Assembly: GCA_041159865.1 (NCBI GenBank)
Contig: JBEAXK010000118.1
Coordinates: 1-56,644 of the forward strand
DNA length: 56,644 nucleotides
Direction: 5' to 3'
Origin: BJGN01 sp041159865
GTDB lineage: Bacteria; Bacteroidota; Bacteroidia; Chitinophagales; Saprospiraceae
In this document: positions 17,765 to 27,105 of the stretch, piece by piece
Layout of the letters: the number at the start of each line of letters is the position of its first letter
Numbering within the stretch: the first letter of the stretch is position 1
Notes under the pieces: generated by a model
What the model saw: the letters and a program-made list of their open reading frames with translations, nothing else
What the model was told of the DNA's origin: nothing
The model's database searches: none
Program-made: the position numbers and the translations under genes

Positions 17765-18583
17765 ATGTATATTTCATTTCTATTAACCTTCTTTTCTTCT
17801 TTTAACATTGGTTCAATGACTATAAGTCTATTGGATTTGATTGATTTTTTTATATTTAGTTTCATCATTTATCAGATTTACACTCTATTAAGAGGTAATT
17901 TTGGTTATGGGTTATTTATTGGTATTTTACTTTTATTTTTTATTTGGTGGGCTGTAAATGCACTTGATATGCAATTAATGTCAAGTTTACTGAACCAGTT
18001 TATCAATGTAGGTGTCATCATTTTAGTAATCATTTTTCAACCTGAAATTCGAAGATTTTTATTGTTTTTAGGTAATACCACGCTTAGAAAAAGATCCAAT
18101 TTCTTATCGAGAATTTTAATGCCCAAACCTGGTGTCAGAACAGATAGAGAAAGGCAGATTATGTCTCTAAGCAGTGCCTTACTCAGGATGAGCAGGGATA
18201 AAACGGGATCTCTTTTAGTTTTAGCAGGAGATACAAGTGTAGAACCACTTATTGGATCTGGAACTATACTTGATGCCGTTGTAACGCGAAGGCTTATTGA
18301 AAGTATATTTAATAAAACATCTCCACTACATGATGGTGCATTACTGATAAGTAAAGGAAGGGCAGCAGCAGCTTCCTGTATTTTGCCACTTTCTGAAAAT
18401 GGTAATTTACCAGCTGACGTTGGCCTCAGGCATCGGGCAGCTTTGGGGGTTACGGAAAGATATGCGGTTGCATCTATTGTTGTTTCTGAAGAAAATGGTT
18501 TTCTTTCGTCCTGTTTTCAGGGCGTTATGAAATATCAATTGACGAATGAGGAACTTTTGACCTTTTTACAAGAACACATTTAA
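17765..18583 (+). CDS. cdaA: Diadenylate cyclase, membrane-anchored (CdaA type)
   Basis: Makes the second messenger c-di-AMP from two ATP. Three membrane helices (about residues 20-100) precede a DAC/DisA_N domain carrying the two diagnostic motifs: DGA at residues 190-192 (SPLHDGALLI) and RHR at 222-224 (LRHRAALGVTE). Length 272 is typical of CdaA. No cdaR or glmM lies nearby, unlike the Firmicutes arrangement; its stop codon directly abuts the ATG of a dipeptidase. In other bacteria the messenger controls potassium/osmolyte balance and wall homeostasis; targets here are unknown. Confidence 0.94.
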   Translation: MYISFLLTFFSSFNIGSMTISLLDLIDFFIFSFIIYQIYTLLRGNFGYGLFIGILLLFFIWWAVNALDMQLMSSLLNQFINVGVIILVIIFQPEIRRFLLFLGNTTLRKRSNFLSRILMPKPGVRTDRERQIMSLSSALLRMSRDKTGSLLVLAGDTSVEPLIGSGTILDAVVTRRLIESIFNKTSPLHDGALLISKGRAAAASCILPLSENGNLPADVGLRHRAALGVTERYAVASIVVSEENGFLSSCFQGVMKYQLTNEELLTFLQEHI

Positions 18584-19990
18584 ATGTCTTATAAACATAC
18601 TATGAAAACAGTTCAAGATTATTTACAACAAAATAAAGAGAGATTTATCACAGAGTTATTTGATTTTTTGCGAATACCTTCTGTAAGTGCTAATCCAAAT
18701 CATGATGCAGATGTAGCTAATGCTGCTTCTTTTGTGGCAGACAAATTGAGAGAAGCTGGAGCTGATAATGTCGAAGTGATACCTACAAAAGGTCATCCTG
18801 TCGTTTTTGGAGAAAAAGTAATAAACCCTGATCTACCAACTATAATGGTTTATGGACATTATGATGTCCAGCCAGCTGATCCATTGGAGCTATGGGCTTC
18901 TCCTCCTTTCGAACCAGTCATTAGAAAAACAGATTTACATCCTGATGGAGCAATTTTTGCAAGGGGTTCTTGTGATGATAAAGGTCAGGTATATATGCAT
19001 ATAAAGGCTTTTGAAGCCATGATAGCTTGTAATAACCTTTCATGTAATGTAAAATTTATGATTGAAGGTGAAGAGGAAGTTGGTTCATCAAATTTGTCCT
19101 CTTTCCTCCAACAAAATAAATCTAAGCTAAAGGCTGATGTCATATTGATTTCTGATACTTCATTGATTGCTAATGATATACCGAGTATAACTGTTGGTCT
19201 TAGGGGGCTAAGTTATGTAGAAGTTTCTGTTGTCGGACCTAATAGAGATTTACACTCAGGGGTTTATGGAGGTGCTGTGGGTAATCCTATAAATATCTTA
19301 TCGAAAATGATAGCGTCTATGCATGATGAAAATAATCATGTAACCATTCCTGGATTTTATGATGCAGTATTGCCAGTTTCCTCCGCTGATCGACAAAAAA
19401 TGAATGAGGCTCCTTTCTCTTTGGAGGAATATCAGGCCGACTTGAAAGTTGATTCCGTTCACGGGGAGGCAGGTTATACAGTTTTAGAGCGTACCTCTAT
19501 TCGACCTACACTTGATGTTAATGGAATTTGGGGAGGATATACAGGGGAAGGAGCTAAAACGGTGTTACCTTCAAAAGCATTTGCCAAAATTAGTATGCGC
19601 TTAGTACCAAATCAAGATCCTGACTTTATTACGGAATTGTTTAAAAATTATTTCGAAAGTATTGCGCCCCCTGCAGTAAAAATTACCGTCACACCTCATC
19701 ATGGTGGACATCCAGTGGTGACTCCAACGGATACGCCAGAATATAAAGCAGCTGAATTGGCAATGAAACACACTTTTGGTAAAAATCCTATCCCTCAAAG
19801 AGGTGGAGGTAGTATTCCCATTGTTGCTCTATTTGAAAAGGAATTAGGAGTGAAATCTGTGTTAATGGGTTTTGGCTTAGATAGTGATGACATACATTCA
19901 CCTAATGAACATTATGGCATCTTCAATTATTTAAAAGGAATGGAGACTATTCCATATTATTTCAAGTATTATGCTGAACTAAAAAAATAA
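18584..19990 (+). CDS. M20-family metallodipeptidase
   Basis: Zinc-dependent peptidase of the M20/ArgE/DapE/CNDP-like group, expected to hydrolyse dipeptides in the cytoplasm. Metal and catalytic residues are visible: His92 and Asp94 (GHYDVQP), bridging Asp131 (SCDDKGQ), Glu164/Glu165 (EGEEEVGS), Asp191 and a C-terminal His (DDIHSPNEH). The dimerisation lid is present; 468 residues is the normal length. The first ATG directly follows the cdaA stop (TAA ATG), which suggests coupling; an in-frame ATG at 18602 is an alternative start. Confidence 0.92.
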   Translation: MSYKHTMKTVQDYLQQNKERFITELFDFLRIPSVSANPNHDADVANAASFVADKLREAGADNVEVIPTKGHPVVFGEKVINPDLPTIMVYGHYDVQPADPLELWASPPFEPVIRKTDLHPDGAIFARGSCDDKGQVYMHIKAFEAMIACNNLSCNVKFMIEGEEEVGSSNLSSFLQQNKSKLKADVILISDTSLIANDIPSITVGLRGLSYVEVSVVGPNRDLHSGVYGGAVGNPINILSKMIASMHDENNHVTIPGFYDAVLPVSSADRQKMNEAPFSLEEYQADLKVDSVHGEAGYTVLERTSIRPTLDVNGIWGGYTGEGAKTVLPSKAFAKISMRLVPNQDPDFITELFKNYFESIAPPAVKITVTPHHGGHPVVTPTDTPEYKAAELAMKHTFGKNPIPQRGGGSIPIVALFEKELGVKSVLMGFGLDSDDIHSPNEHYGIFNYLKGMETIPYYFKYYAELKK

Positions 19991-19995
19991 TTTCA

Positions 19996-20054
19996 TGGCC
20001 GTATATGATTTATGTATCAGGGTTGAAATGGTACCAATAAATAATATACGGCCA
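19996..20054. repeat. 11-bp perfect inverted repeat across a convergent gene junction
   Basis: TGGCCGTATAT (19996-20006) is repeated inverted as ATATACGGCCA (20044-20054) with 37 bases between. The left arm is intergenic and the right arm is inside the 3' end of the DUF819 gene. There is no U-tract, so it is not a standard terminator; it may form a long-range stem at the 3' ends of both transcripts. Confidence 0.5.
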
Positions 20055-21162
20055 AACCGACATAATTCCCTATTGCATAGCCACATAATCCTGCAATAAC
20101 TCCTGGCATTAATAAATTTTTATTCTTTAATAAAGTAGCTACTTGTGTTACAAATGGAGGTCCATAAATTGCAGCCGTAGAGCTGATTAAAAATGTATCT
20201 CGGTCAATTCCTATTATTTTAGAAATGACTAAATGGAGCAAAATGCTTCCGTACATACTTAAAGCTGTAAGGATAAGCAGACTGTTAGATCCACGAAATA
20301 TTTCTGACCATTTACCTTGAAAACTTAAGGCTAAGGCAAAAACCAATAGTAGGTATTCTCCTAATTTAAAACTCGTAATTGTTCTATTCGAAATGAATCC
20401 CAAAAAAGAACTTCCGATACTAAAGCCTGTAACACAAAATAAAACCAACGCGGTATTTGTAATCATCTGACCCCAATACAGGAATCCTAAAAGGAGAGAT
20501 AACCAACTGAGCGTAAATATTAATAGAAGGATCAGGTCTTTACCTTCTTTTTTAAGGTTTTCATCTTTAACAAATTCATCCTTCACTGTTGGATAAGCCA
20601 TCGTTGAATTTTTACAAGCAGGTAATATCCACGAGGTGAAAACAGGGATAATGCTCGTAAGTAGAATCAAATAACTACCTCCCGTCAATGCATCTGCAGC
20701 GGTCAATTGTACCGTTAAATTAGGGTCTGTTTTTAAAGCAAAACCAATAGCCTGAAGATTTGGCGTTCCACCTATATAAAGGCCAGTTAGCATCCCTCCT
20801 ACTTGCGCAAAAGATTGTACCTCGTTTTTAAACCAAAAGGCTATGAAAAAACATGAGACGGCAGAGCTTATGGAAGCGATAAAAAAAGATATTCCCAGTG
20901 TTTTAAAACCACTTAATATTTTGATAGAACTACTTCCATATAATAACATTGGAATAGCTATCAGTATAGAAATTTGACTAATTAAAGAGGCGATTTCAAA
21001 ATATGAATTGTTTTGTTCCTTGTTTAAAATACTCATTATTATGCCTAAAGCATAACAAATAACAATAGGACTTAGAAAATTAGAAATGGGTACCTTGTGT
21101 ATATATTTTTGAACAAAAAAAGGTATTCCAAATATTAAAATCCCAAAGATTATGGATAACAT
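20017..21162 (-). CDS. DUF819-family integral membrane protein
   Basis: 381 residues with about ten hydrophobic helices, lacking a signal peptide. The conserved central stretch GGMLTGLYIGGTPNLQAIG and a C-terminal GPPFVTQVA...PGVIAGLCGYAIGNYVG half-repeat match DUF819, a transporter-like family with an inverted internal repeat. Substrate is unknown. It follows the rlmI-like gene by 12 bases and is probably co-transcribed. An inverted repeat arm lies in its last codons. Confidence 0.85.
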   Translation of the reverse strand: MLSIIFGILIFGIPFFVQKYIHKVPISNFLSPIVICYALGIIMSILNKEQNNSYFEIASLISQISILIAIPMLLYGSSSIKILSGFKTLGISFFIASISSAVSCFFIAFWFKNEVQSFAQVGGMLTGLYIGGTPNLQAIGFALKTDPNLTVQLTAADALTGGSYLILLTSIIPVFTSWILPACKNSTMAYPTVKDEFVKDENLKKEGKDLILLLIFTLSWLSLLLGFLYWGQMITNTALVLFCVTGFSIGSSFLGFISNRTITSFKLGEYLLLVFALALSFQGKWSEIFRGSNSLLILTALSMYGSILLHLVISKIIGIDRDTFLISSTAAIYGPPFVTQVATLLKNKNLLMPGVIAGLCGYAIGNYVGLAVYYLLVPFQP

Positions 21163-21174
21163 ACTCCAGATTAT

Positions 21175-22356
21175 TTATTCAACATATAAAACTAAACCTT
21201 TTAAATAACCACTTTCAGGATGAAAAATACTGCTTGGATGGTCAGGACCCTGAGATAGATGATGCATAATACTTGTTTTTCTTCCTGCTTCGATGGAAGC
21301 GGATAATAACGCATTTTGAAAAAGGTTTCGATCAACCACTTGAGAACAGGAAAAAGTAAACAATACTCCCCCGGGTTTTAATTGCTTCATTGCCTGAGCA
21401 TTTAATCTAATATAAGCCTGTATAGCATTGTGTCTTTTGTCCATACTCTTCGCAAACGCCGGAGGATCAACGACTAATATGTCATATAACTTTGTTTGTT
21501 GTCTCAAAAATGTGGGTACATCAGATACAAATGCAGGGTGTTTTTCAACTTCTATGTTGTTGGATTTTAAATTTTCTGTTAATTTTTCAATGGCAAGAGC
21601 GGAAGAATCAACACTTTCAACAGAGATAGCACCCCCTTTTATTCCATAAATGGAAAAACCTCCTGTGTAGCAATAGCAATTCAAAATTTCCTTGTTTGCC
21701 GATAATTGACCAAGAAGGTATCTGTTTTCTCTTTGATCCAGGAAAAAACCTGTTTTTTGTCCTTTTTCCCAATCAATATTGAATATATGTCCATTCTCTA
21801 CAATGGGCGTGTTTGATGCCTTTCCTTCTTTCCAATAACCATTTTTTTCTTGAATTCCTTCATTTTTATATAAAGTTTCTTCACTCTTATCATAAATTGA
21901 GGATATTTGAAGGCCTTCTAATGATTCAAACGCTTTAATAATTCGCTCTTTATCTTTGTATATCCCTGTACTATGGCATTGTACAACGGCAGTATCACCA
22001 TATATGTCGATTATTAATCCAGATAATCCATCTCCTTCGCCATTAATGAATCTATAGCAATTGGTTTCCCCATTTTTGTTCAAAATACCCCTCTGTCTTA
22101 GTCTTAATGCATTTTGAAATTTATTTAAATAAAAATTTTGGTCTGGCTGTACAGAAGAAAAATGTAAAAGTCTAATTCTTATGCTACCCTCCTGATAATG
22201 TCCAAAGGCTAAGGTGTTTTCTCTTGAGTCACAAACCATTACCCAGTCACCTGAGGTAATCCCAGCCTCATAACGATCTATTGCACCTGAAAAAACCCAG
22301 GGGTGAAAGCGTTTTACGGGTGTTTCTTTTCCAGGCTTTAGAAAAATTTTCTTCAT
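21175..22356 (-). CDS. rlmI: RlmI-like class I SAM-dependent rRNA (cytosine-C5) methyltransferase
   Basis: Predicted 23S rRNA m5C methyltransferase. An N-terminal PUA-like RNA-binding domain (residues 1-70, RFHPWVFSGAI) is followed by an EEHEE-type linker and a Rossmann methyltransferase domain with the SAM loop NCYCYTGGFS (226-235), the catalytic-pocket motif DPPAF (297-301) and Cys337 in FSCSQ. Length 393 matches E. coli RlmI (396). The family assignment is firm; the exact target nucleotide (C1962 in E. coli) is assumed by homology. Confidence 0.88.
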   Translation of the reverse strand: MKKIFLKPGKETPVKRFHPWVFSGAIDRYEAGITSGDWVMVCDSRENTLAFGHYQEGSIRIRLLHFSSVQPDQNFYLNKFQNALRLRQRGILNKNGETNCYRFINGEGDGLSGLIIDIYGDTAVVQCHSTGIYKDKERIIKAFESLEGLQISSIYDKSEETLYKNEGIQEKNGYWKEGKASNTPIVENGHIFNIDWEKGQKTGFFLDQRENRYLLGQLSANKEILNCYCYTGGFSIYGIKGGAISVESVDSSALAIEKLTENLKSNNIEVEKHPAFVSDVPTFLRQQTKLYDILVVDPPAFAKSMDKRHNAIQAYIRLNAQAMKQLKPGGVLFTFSCSQVVDRNLFQNALLSASIEAGRKTSIMHHLSQGPDHPSSIFHPESGYLKGLVLYVE

Positions 22357-22452
22357 TTTGGTTTTATTTTAAATCCCAACCAATTGCTTAAAAGGTGAGA
22401 TATTATTGGTATTTTTCCGCAAGATAATTCGATATTCCTAATATAAAGCATT

Positions 22453-25284
22453 ATGTATAAAGTTTACCTCTTCGTTTTTTCATTCTTATTTGCCCCATAC
22501 CTTTATAGTCAGCTTATTGTTACCAATCCAGCATTTCCAAAAGAAAATGAACCAGTACTTATCTATTTTGATGCTTCACAAGGTACCGCAGGTTTAAAAG
22601 ACTGTGCCTGCAATATTTATATTCATACGGGTGTAATTACGGACAAATCAACTTCTTCCAGCGATTGGAAGTATGTTCCTACTACTTGGGGAGTTGTAAA
22701 TACTAACTGGCAAATGAAGCCCGTTCCTGGAAAATCAAATTTATATTCTTTCGAAATTACACCTTCTATAAGATCATTTTATAAGGTTCCTTCCGCGGAA
22801 AAAATTTTAAAACTGGCCTTTGTTTTTAGAAATGCAAATGGTAATAAAGAGGGTAAAGATGTGGGAGCAAAAGATATTTTTTATCCTGTTTTTCAAAATT
22901 CAGGGCTTACAGGTGTATTGGAGGAACCGACTTCAGCAGGTAAATTGTTGAATCCTTCTACTCCTTTTTTGGTAAAAGCAATGTTTTCATCCGAGGTTGA
23001 TATTTCTCTTTTTGATAATGATAGTTTGATTTACAGAAAAAATGGGTTGGATCTGACATTTCAGTGGGTGCCAGATAAGGCTGGTTTTCATCAGGTAATT
23101 ATTTTGGCAAAAACAGGTAATGGAGATTCCATGAAATTGGAAACTCATTTTCTAGTCGTGCCTGAACCCAAAAGACAGGAAGCTCCACCCAATACTGCTC
23201 CAGGTTTTCAACGAATTTCACCATCTAAAATTCGGATTTCAGTGGAGGCACCAGGTATAAAACATCTCTTCTTACTTGGAGAGTTTAATGAATGGAAGTT
23301 GAATACCAATTATTTATTTAATCTGAATGAAAAGGGTTCTATGCATTGGATTGAAGTGGATAGTATACCTCAAAATAAACCTTTTTTATATCAGCTGGCA
23401 TTAAATGAAAATCAGAGATTTGCCGATCCTTATGCACCTTTAGTGTTGGATCCGGTTCATGATAAATTTATTACACCCTCTACTTTTGCAGGTTTACCCC
23501 TTTATCCGGTAGGAAAGACTTCTGGAATTGTTACCTGTATTGATTCTACTTTGCATAAATATGAATGGAAAAATAAACTGGAAAAAAAAACACCAGCGTC
23601 TGATCTGCTTATTTATGAATTACATCTTCGTGATTTCTTCGATGCGCCAAATTATAAAAAATTAAAGGATACACTGGCTTACCTGGTTCGTTTAGGGGTG
23701 AATGCCATAGAATTGATGCCCGTAAATGAATTTGAGGGGAATAATTCATGGGGTTACAATCCTTCTTACCATCTGGCATTAGATAAATATTACGGATCAC
23801 CTGTTTTTTTTAAGATGTTTATTGATGAATGTCATAAAAATGGAATTGCGGTTATTATAGATATTGTTCTAAATCATGCGTTTAGTCAAAGTCCATTATG
23901 CAAGTTATTTTGGGATGATGTTAATTCCAGACCTTCGGCTGATAACCCTTGGTTCAATCAGGTAGCAAAGCATGACTTTAATGTAGGCTATGATTTCAAT
24001 CATGAAAGTAACTATACGAGAGATTTTTCAAAAAGGGTGATGACTTATTGGTTAAATGAATATCATATTGATGGTTTTAGATTTGATTTATCTAAAGGAT
24101 TTACTCAGAAAAATACGCTTGGAAATACGAACGCCTGGGGAGTTTATGACGCTTCAAGAGTAGCCATATGGCAAGATTATTCAGATCATATTCGTAAAAT
24201 TAACCCAGCAGCCTGGATTATTTTAGAACATTTTGCAGATCCTGTAGAAGAGCTTGAACTGGCAAAAAGAGGTATGTTGCTTTGGGGAAATATGAATTAT
24301 CAATTTAATGAAGCTACAATGGGATATCCCTCAAATCTTTCTGGGCTAGATTACAAAAAAAGAAATTTTTTAAGTCCAGCCCTCATTCAATATATGGAAA
24401 GTCACGATGAGGAACGTTTGATGGTCAGGAATTCACTTTATGGTAAAAAAACAGATATTTATGATACCCGAAAATTTAATACTGCATTGCGGAGAATGGA
24501 AATGGCCTACACGCTCTTTTCTCTAAGTCCAGGACCAAAAATGATCTGGCAATTTGGAGAATTAGGTTATGACTATTCCATTAATACTTGTGAAGATGGC
24601 AGTGTAAATAATAATTGCAGGCTTTCACCTAAACCAATTCCTTGGTCATTACTAAATCAGTCCGGGAGAAAAAGGTTGTTTGATGTAGTCAGTTCTTTAA
24701 ATAAATTAAGATCTAATTATGAAGTCTTTAAGGAAATTCCTTTTGCTTACGACTTGACTTCTTTTCTGAAATATATGCACTATAAGAATGGACAATTTGA
24801 TGCTTTGGTAATAGCAAATACAAATGTAGAAGCGGGTAACTTGAAAGTTCAAAACCTTAAAACGGGATGGTGGTACGGCTATTTTTCAGGTGATAGTATC
24901 CGGATTTCAGAAAATAATTTCGATGTACTACTTAAACCCGGAGAATATGAATTGTATACAACTATTAGATTACCTGCTCCTGCTTCTGGATTTATAACTA
25001 CATCAAATAAAGATTTATTTGAAGAAAATGTGGATATAGTTTTATTTCCTAATCCCACAGATAGATTTATAAATTTTAATTACAATGGACCGAAACTTGA
25101 AAATGTGAGTTTAGTTCTAATAGATATAACTGGTAAGCAACTAATTTCTTTAATTTACAATGAAACAATTGAAAATGGGTATTTTAATCAGTTTGATTTA
25201 AAAGACTACCCGGTAGGTATCTATTTTTTAAATTTATTTTCTAAAGAAAGCCAAAAAACTTTTTTATTGTCTAAAAATTATTAA
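22453..25284 (+). CDS. Secreted GH13 alpha-amylase-family enzyme with T9SS tail
   Basis: Extracellular or cell-surface enzyme acting on alpha-glucans. It has a signal peptide (1-19), an N-terminal beta domain, a CBM48/E-set-like domain (about residues 258-335), a GH13 barrel and a type A sorting domain (FPNPTDRF then PVGIYFLNLF). GH13 regions: DIVLNH (470-475), nucleophile Asp545 (GFRFD), acid/base Glu592 (ILEHF), and His651-Asp652 (ESHDE). The E-set plus barrel layout resembles branching or debranching enzymes, so hydrolysis versus branching is open. No SusCD starch locus is adjacent. Promoter not identified. Confidence 0.92.
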   Translation: MYKVYLFVFSFLFAPYLYSQLIVTNPAFPKENEPVLIYFDASQGTAGLKDCACNIYIHTGVITDKSTSSSDWKYVPTTWGVVNTNWQMKPVPGKSNLYSFEITPSIRSFYKVPSAEKILKLAFVFRNANGNKEGKDVGAKDIFYPVFQNSGLTGVLEEPTSAGKLLNPSTPFLVKAMFSSEVDISLFDNDSLIYRKNGLDLTFQWVPDKAGFHQVIILAKTGNGDSMKLETHFLVVPEPKRQEAPPNTAPGFQRISPSKIRISVEAPGIKHLFLLGEFNEWKLNTNYLFNLNEKGSMHWIEVDSIPQNKPFLYQLALNENQRFADPYAPLVLDPVHDKFITPSTFAGLPLYPVGKTSGIVTCIDSTLHKYEWKNKLEKKTPASDLLIYELHLRDFFDAPNYKKLKDTLAYLVRLGVNAIELMPVNEFEGNNSWGYNPSYHLALDKYYGSPVFFKMFIDECHKNGIAVIIDIVLNHAFSQSPLCKLFWDDVNSRPSADNPWFNQVAKHDFNVGYDFNHESNYTRDFSKRVMTYWLNEYHIDGFRFDLSKGFTQKNTLGNTNAWGVYDASRVAIWQDYSDHIRKINPAAWIILEHFADPVEELELAKRGMLLWGNMNYQFNEATMGYPSNLSGLDYKKRNFLSPALIQYMESHDEERLMVRNSLYGKKTDIYDTRKFNTALRRMEMAYTLFSLSPGPKMIWQFGELGYDYSINTCEDGSVNNNCRLSPKPIPWSLLNQSGRKRLFDVVSSLNKLRSNYEVFKEIPFAYDLTSFLKYMHYKNGQFDALVIANTNVEAGNLKVQNLKTGWWYGYFSGDSIRISENNFDVLLKPGEYELYTTIRLPAPASGFITTSNKDLFEENVDIVLFPNPTDRFINFNYNGPKLENVSLVLIDITGKQLISLIYNETIENGYFNQFDLKDYPVGIYFLNLFSKESQKTFLLSKNY

Positions 25285-25383
25285 ATAACTCCTAAAAGTG
25301 ATGTTATTCAAGCATTTAAAAATATAGAAAAATTATTATATAATAGAAATGCAAACTTCTGTATGTAATTGATTCTCAAAGGT

Positions 25384-25414
25384 TTTGAACCTTGCTAATT
25401 CTTTTGTAAATTTG
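25384..25414 (+). promoter_or_regulatory. Bacteroidota-type promoter (-33/-7) of the SUMF1/T9SS gene pair
   Basis: TTTG (25384-25387), a 19-base spacer and TAAATTTG (25407-25414) give both consensus elements at ideal spacing, 29 bases before the ATG at 25444. The best promoter match in the window. Confidence 0.7.
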
Positions 25415-25443
25415 CCCAAATGGATTTGGGGAAATATTAATAA

Positions 25444-27105
25444 ATGAAAAGAATCTTTATTTTTTGCATTTTACTTTTGGGTTATCATTCGCTTTCAATG
25501 GCGCAATCGGTTACAATCAATATGGGAACAAACCCTGCACATCCCTCGGCTATTTTGGAAATTTTTTCAGAAAATAAGGGTGTTTTGGTTCCCAGGATGA
25601 CAGCAATTCAAAGGCAAGCCATTATATCACCGGCGGTTGGTTTAGTTGTATTCCAGATAGATGGTATAAAAGGTTTATGGTACTTTGATGGGGTTAAATG
25701 GAGAAATGATACTCCAGGTAATCAAGCTGGAGAGCTTAAATATTGGAATGGTGAATCATGGGTTCTTATACCTCCAGGTCAAAATGGGCAAAACCTAACT
25801 TTCTGTAATGGGATTCCACAATGGGGTCCTTGTCAAAATCAACCTGTTTCTGTTCTGACGAATGCTATAACTGCCTTAAATGACACCTCCGTTTCTATTA
25901 ATATTTTGGTGAATGTCCCTTTAAATTTGATTGTTGAAAGTGGCGTTTGTTATGGTGTTTTGCAAAATCCTACGATTGCATCATCCATTGTTAAAGCTGT
26001 GGGTTCTCTTACAGGTTCTTTAAATTTGAATGTTCTTTCTTTATTGAAATTAACAACTTATCATTTCAGAGCTTATGCTAAGTTAAGTGATGGAAGTATC
26101 ATTTACGGAAATAATATTTCTTATACAACTGTGGGTAGTTCAACCGCATTGGTTGTAACAGACGCAGCCACAAATATTTTAGCAAATGGTTTTACTTTAA
26201 ACGGCGAAGTTATTCAAGAAGGAAATTCTCCAGCTACTGCAAGAGGTTTTGTTTGGGGTAGGTCTCCAAACCCAATTCTGACAAATAATTTAACAACCAA
26301 TGGTAGTGGAAAAGGGAAATTTCAAGCAATCATAAGTGGATTAATTCCTAACACGACTTATTTTATCCGTGCCTATTGCATTAACAACCAAGTGGTCACT
26401 TATGGCAATAGCATTGAAGTTAAAACGTTAGCAAGTACCACGGCTGAATTTGGAAATTTTGTTAAAGTAAACGGGGGTACCTTTAACAGAGGAAGTAATT
26501 TTGGAAATAATATTGAAAAACCCATTCACCAGGTAACCCTTAAAACATTTTATATTGGAGAATCTGAAGTAACCCAAGGTATTTGGGAACAGGTAATGGG
26601 ATCTGATCCATCTTTTAATTATGATTGTGATAATTGTCCAGTAGAAAATGTAAGTTGGTTTGATGTTCAAGAGTTCATAAAAAAAATTAATGAAAAACAA
26701 ACCACCTATATATATAGGTTGCCAACAGAAGCCGAATGGGAATTTGCAGCAAGGGGAGGAGCCAATTCAACAGATTTTCTTTATGCTGGTTCTTCCAATA
26801 TCAATTCAGTTGCTTGGTATAAAGATAACTCAGGTAGGAAATCTCAACCTGTAAAATCAAAAAGTCCCAATGCTCTTGGTCTTTATGATATGTCTGGAAA
26901 TGTTTGGGAATGGGTACAAGACTGGTTCAATTTTTATAAAGCCGATTCCTTAACAAATCCAACAGGTCCAGTCAATGGATCAAGTAAACTTTATAGAGGT
27001 GGAAGTTTTGATGATATTTCTGAAGACTGTAGAAATACATACAGATATGGCAACCCACCAGCAAGTCGTTTCAATAATTTAGGATTTAGACTCGCTCATG
27101 ATTAA
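25444..27105 (+). CDS. Exported protein with two Fn3-like domains and a C-terminal SUMF1/FGE-like domain
   Basis: Signal peptide (MKRIFIFCILLLGYHSLSMAQ), an N-terminal region typical of Bacteroidota surface proteins (HPSAILEIFSENKGVLVPRMT...GLWYFDGVKW), two Fn3-like modules (about 136-226 and 236-328) and a SUMF1 domain from about 335 to the end (GGTFNRGS, EVTQGIWEQVM, RLPTEAEWEFAARGG, GNVWEWVQDW, LGFRLA). The active cysteine pair of true formylglycine-generating enzymes is not intact: the C-terminal strand has only Cys529 (DCRNTYRYG). No sulfatase is nearby. A binding or structural role is therefore likelier than sulfatase activation. It overlaps the next gene by 8 bases; no T9SS tail of its own. 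Confidence 0.82.
   Translation: MKRIFIFCILLLGYHSLSMAQSVTINMGTNPAHPSAILEIFSENKGVLVPRMTAIQRQAIISPAVGLVVFQIDGIKGLWYFDGVKWRNDTPGNQAGELKYWNGESWVLIPPGQNGQNLTFCNGIPQWGPCQNQPVSVLTNAITALNDTSVSINILVNVPLNLIVESGVCYGVLQNPTIASSIVKAVGSLTGSLNLNVLSLLKLTTYHFRAYAKLSDGSIIYGNNISYTTVGSSTALVVTDAATNILANGFTLNGEVIQEGNSPATARGFVWGRSPNPILTNNLTTNGSGKGKFQAIISGLIPNTTYFIRAYCINNQVVTYGNSIEVKTLASTTAEFGNFVKVNGGTFNRGSNFGNNIEKPIHQVTLKTFYIGESEVTQGIWEQVMGSDPSFNYDCDNCPVENVSWFDVQEFIKKINEKQTTYIYRLPTEAEWEFAARGGANSTDFLYAGSSNINSVAWYKDNSGRKSQPVKSKSPNALGLYDMSGNVWEWVQDWFNFYKADSLTNPTGPVNGSSKLYRGGSFDDISEDCRNTYRYGNPPASRFNNLGFRLAHD

Noticed and set aside
26449..27105. True formylglycine-generating enzyme (sulfatase activator)
   Set aside because: The catalytic cysteine pair is incomplete and no sulfatase gene is present in the window.
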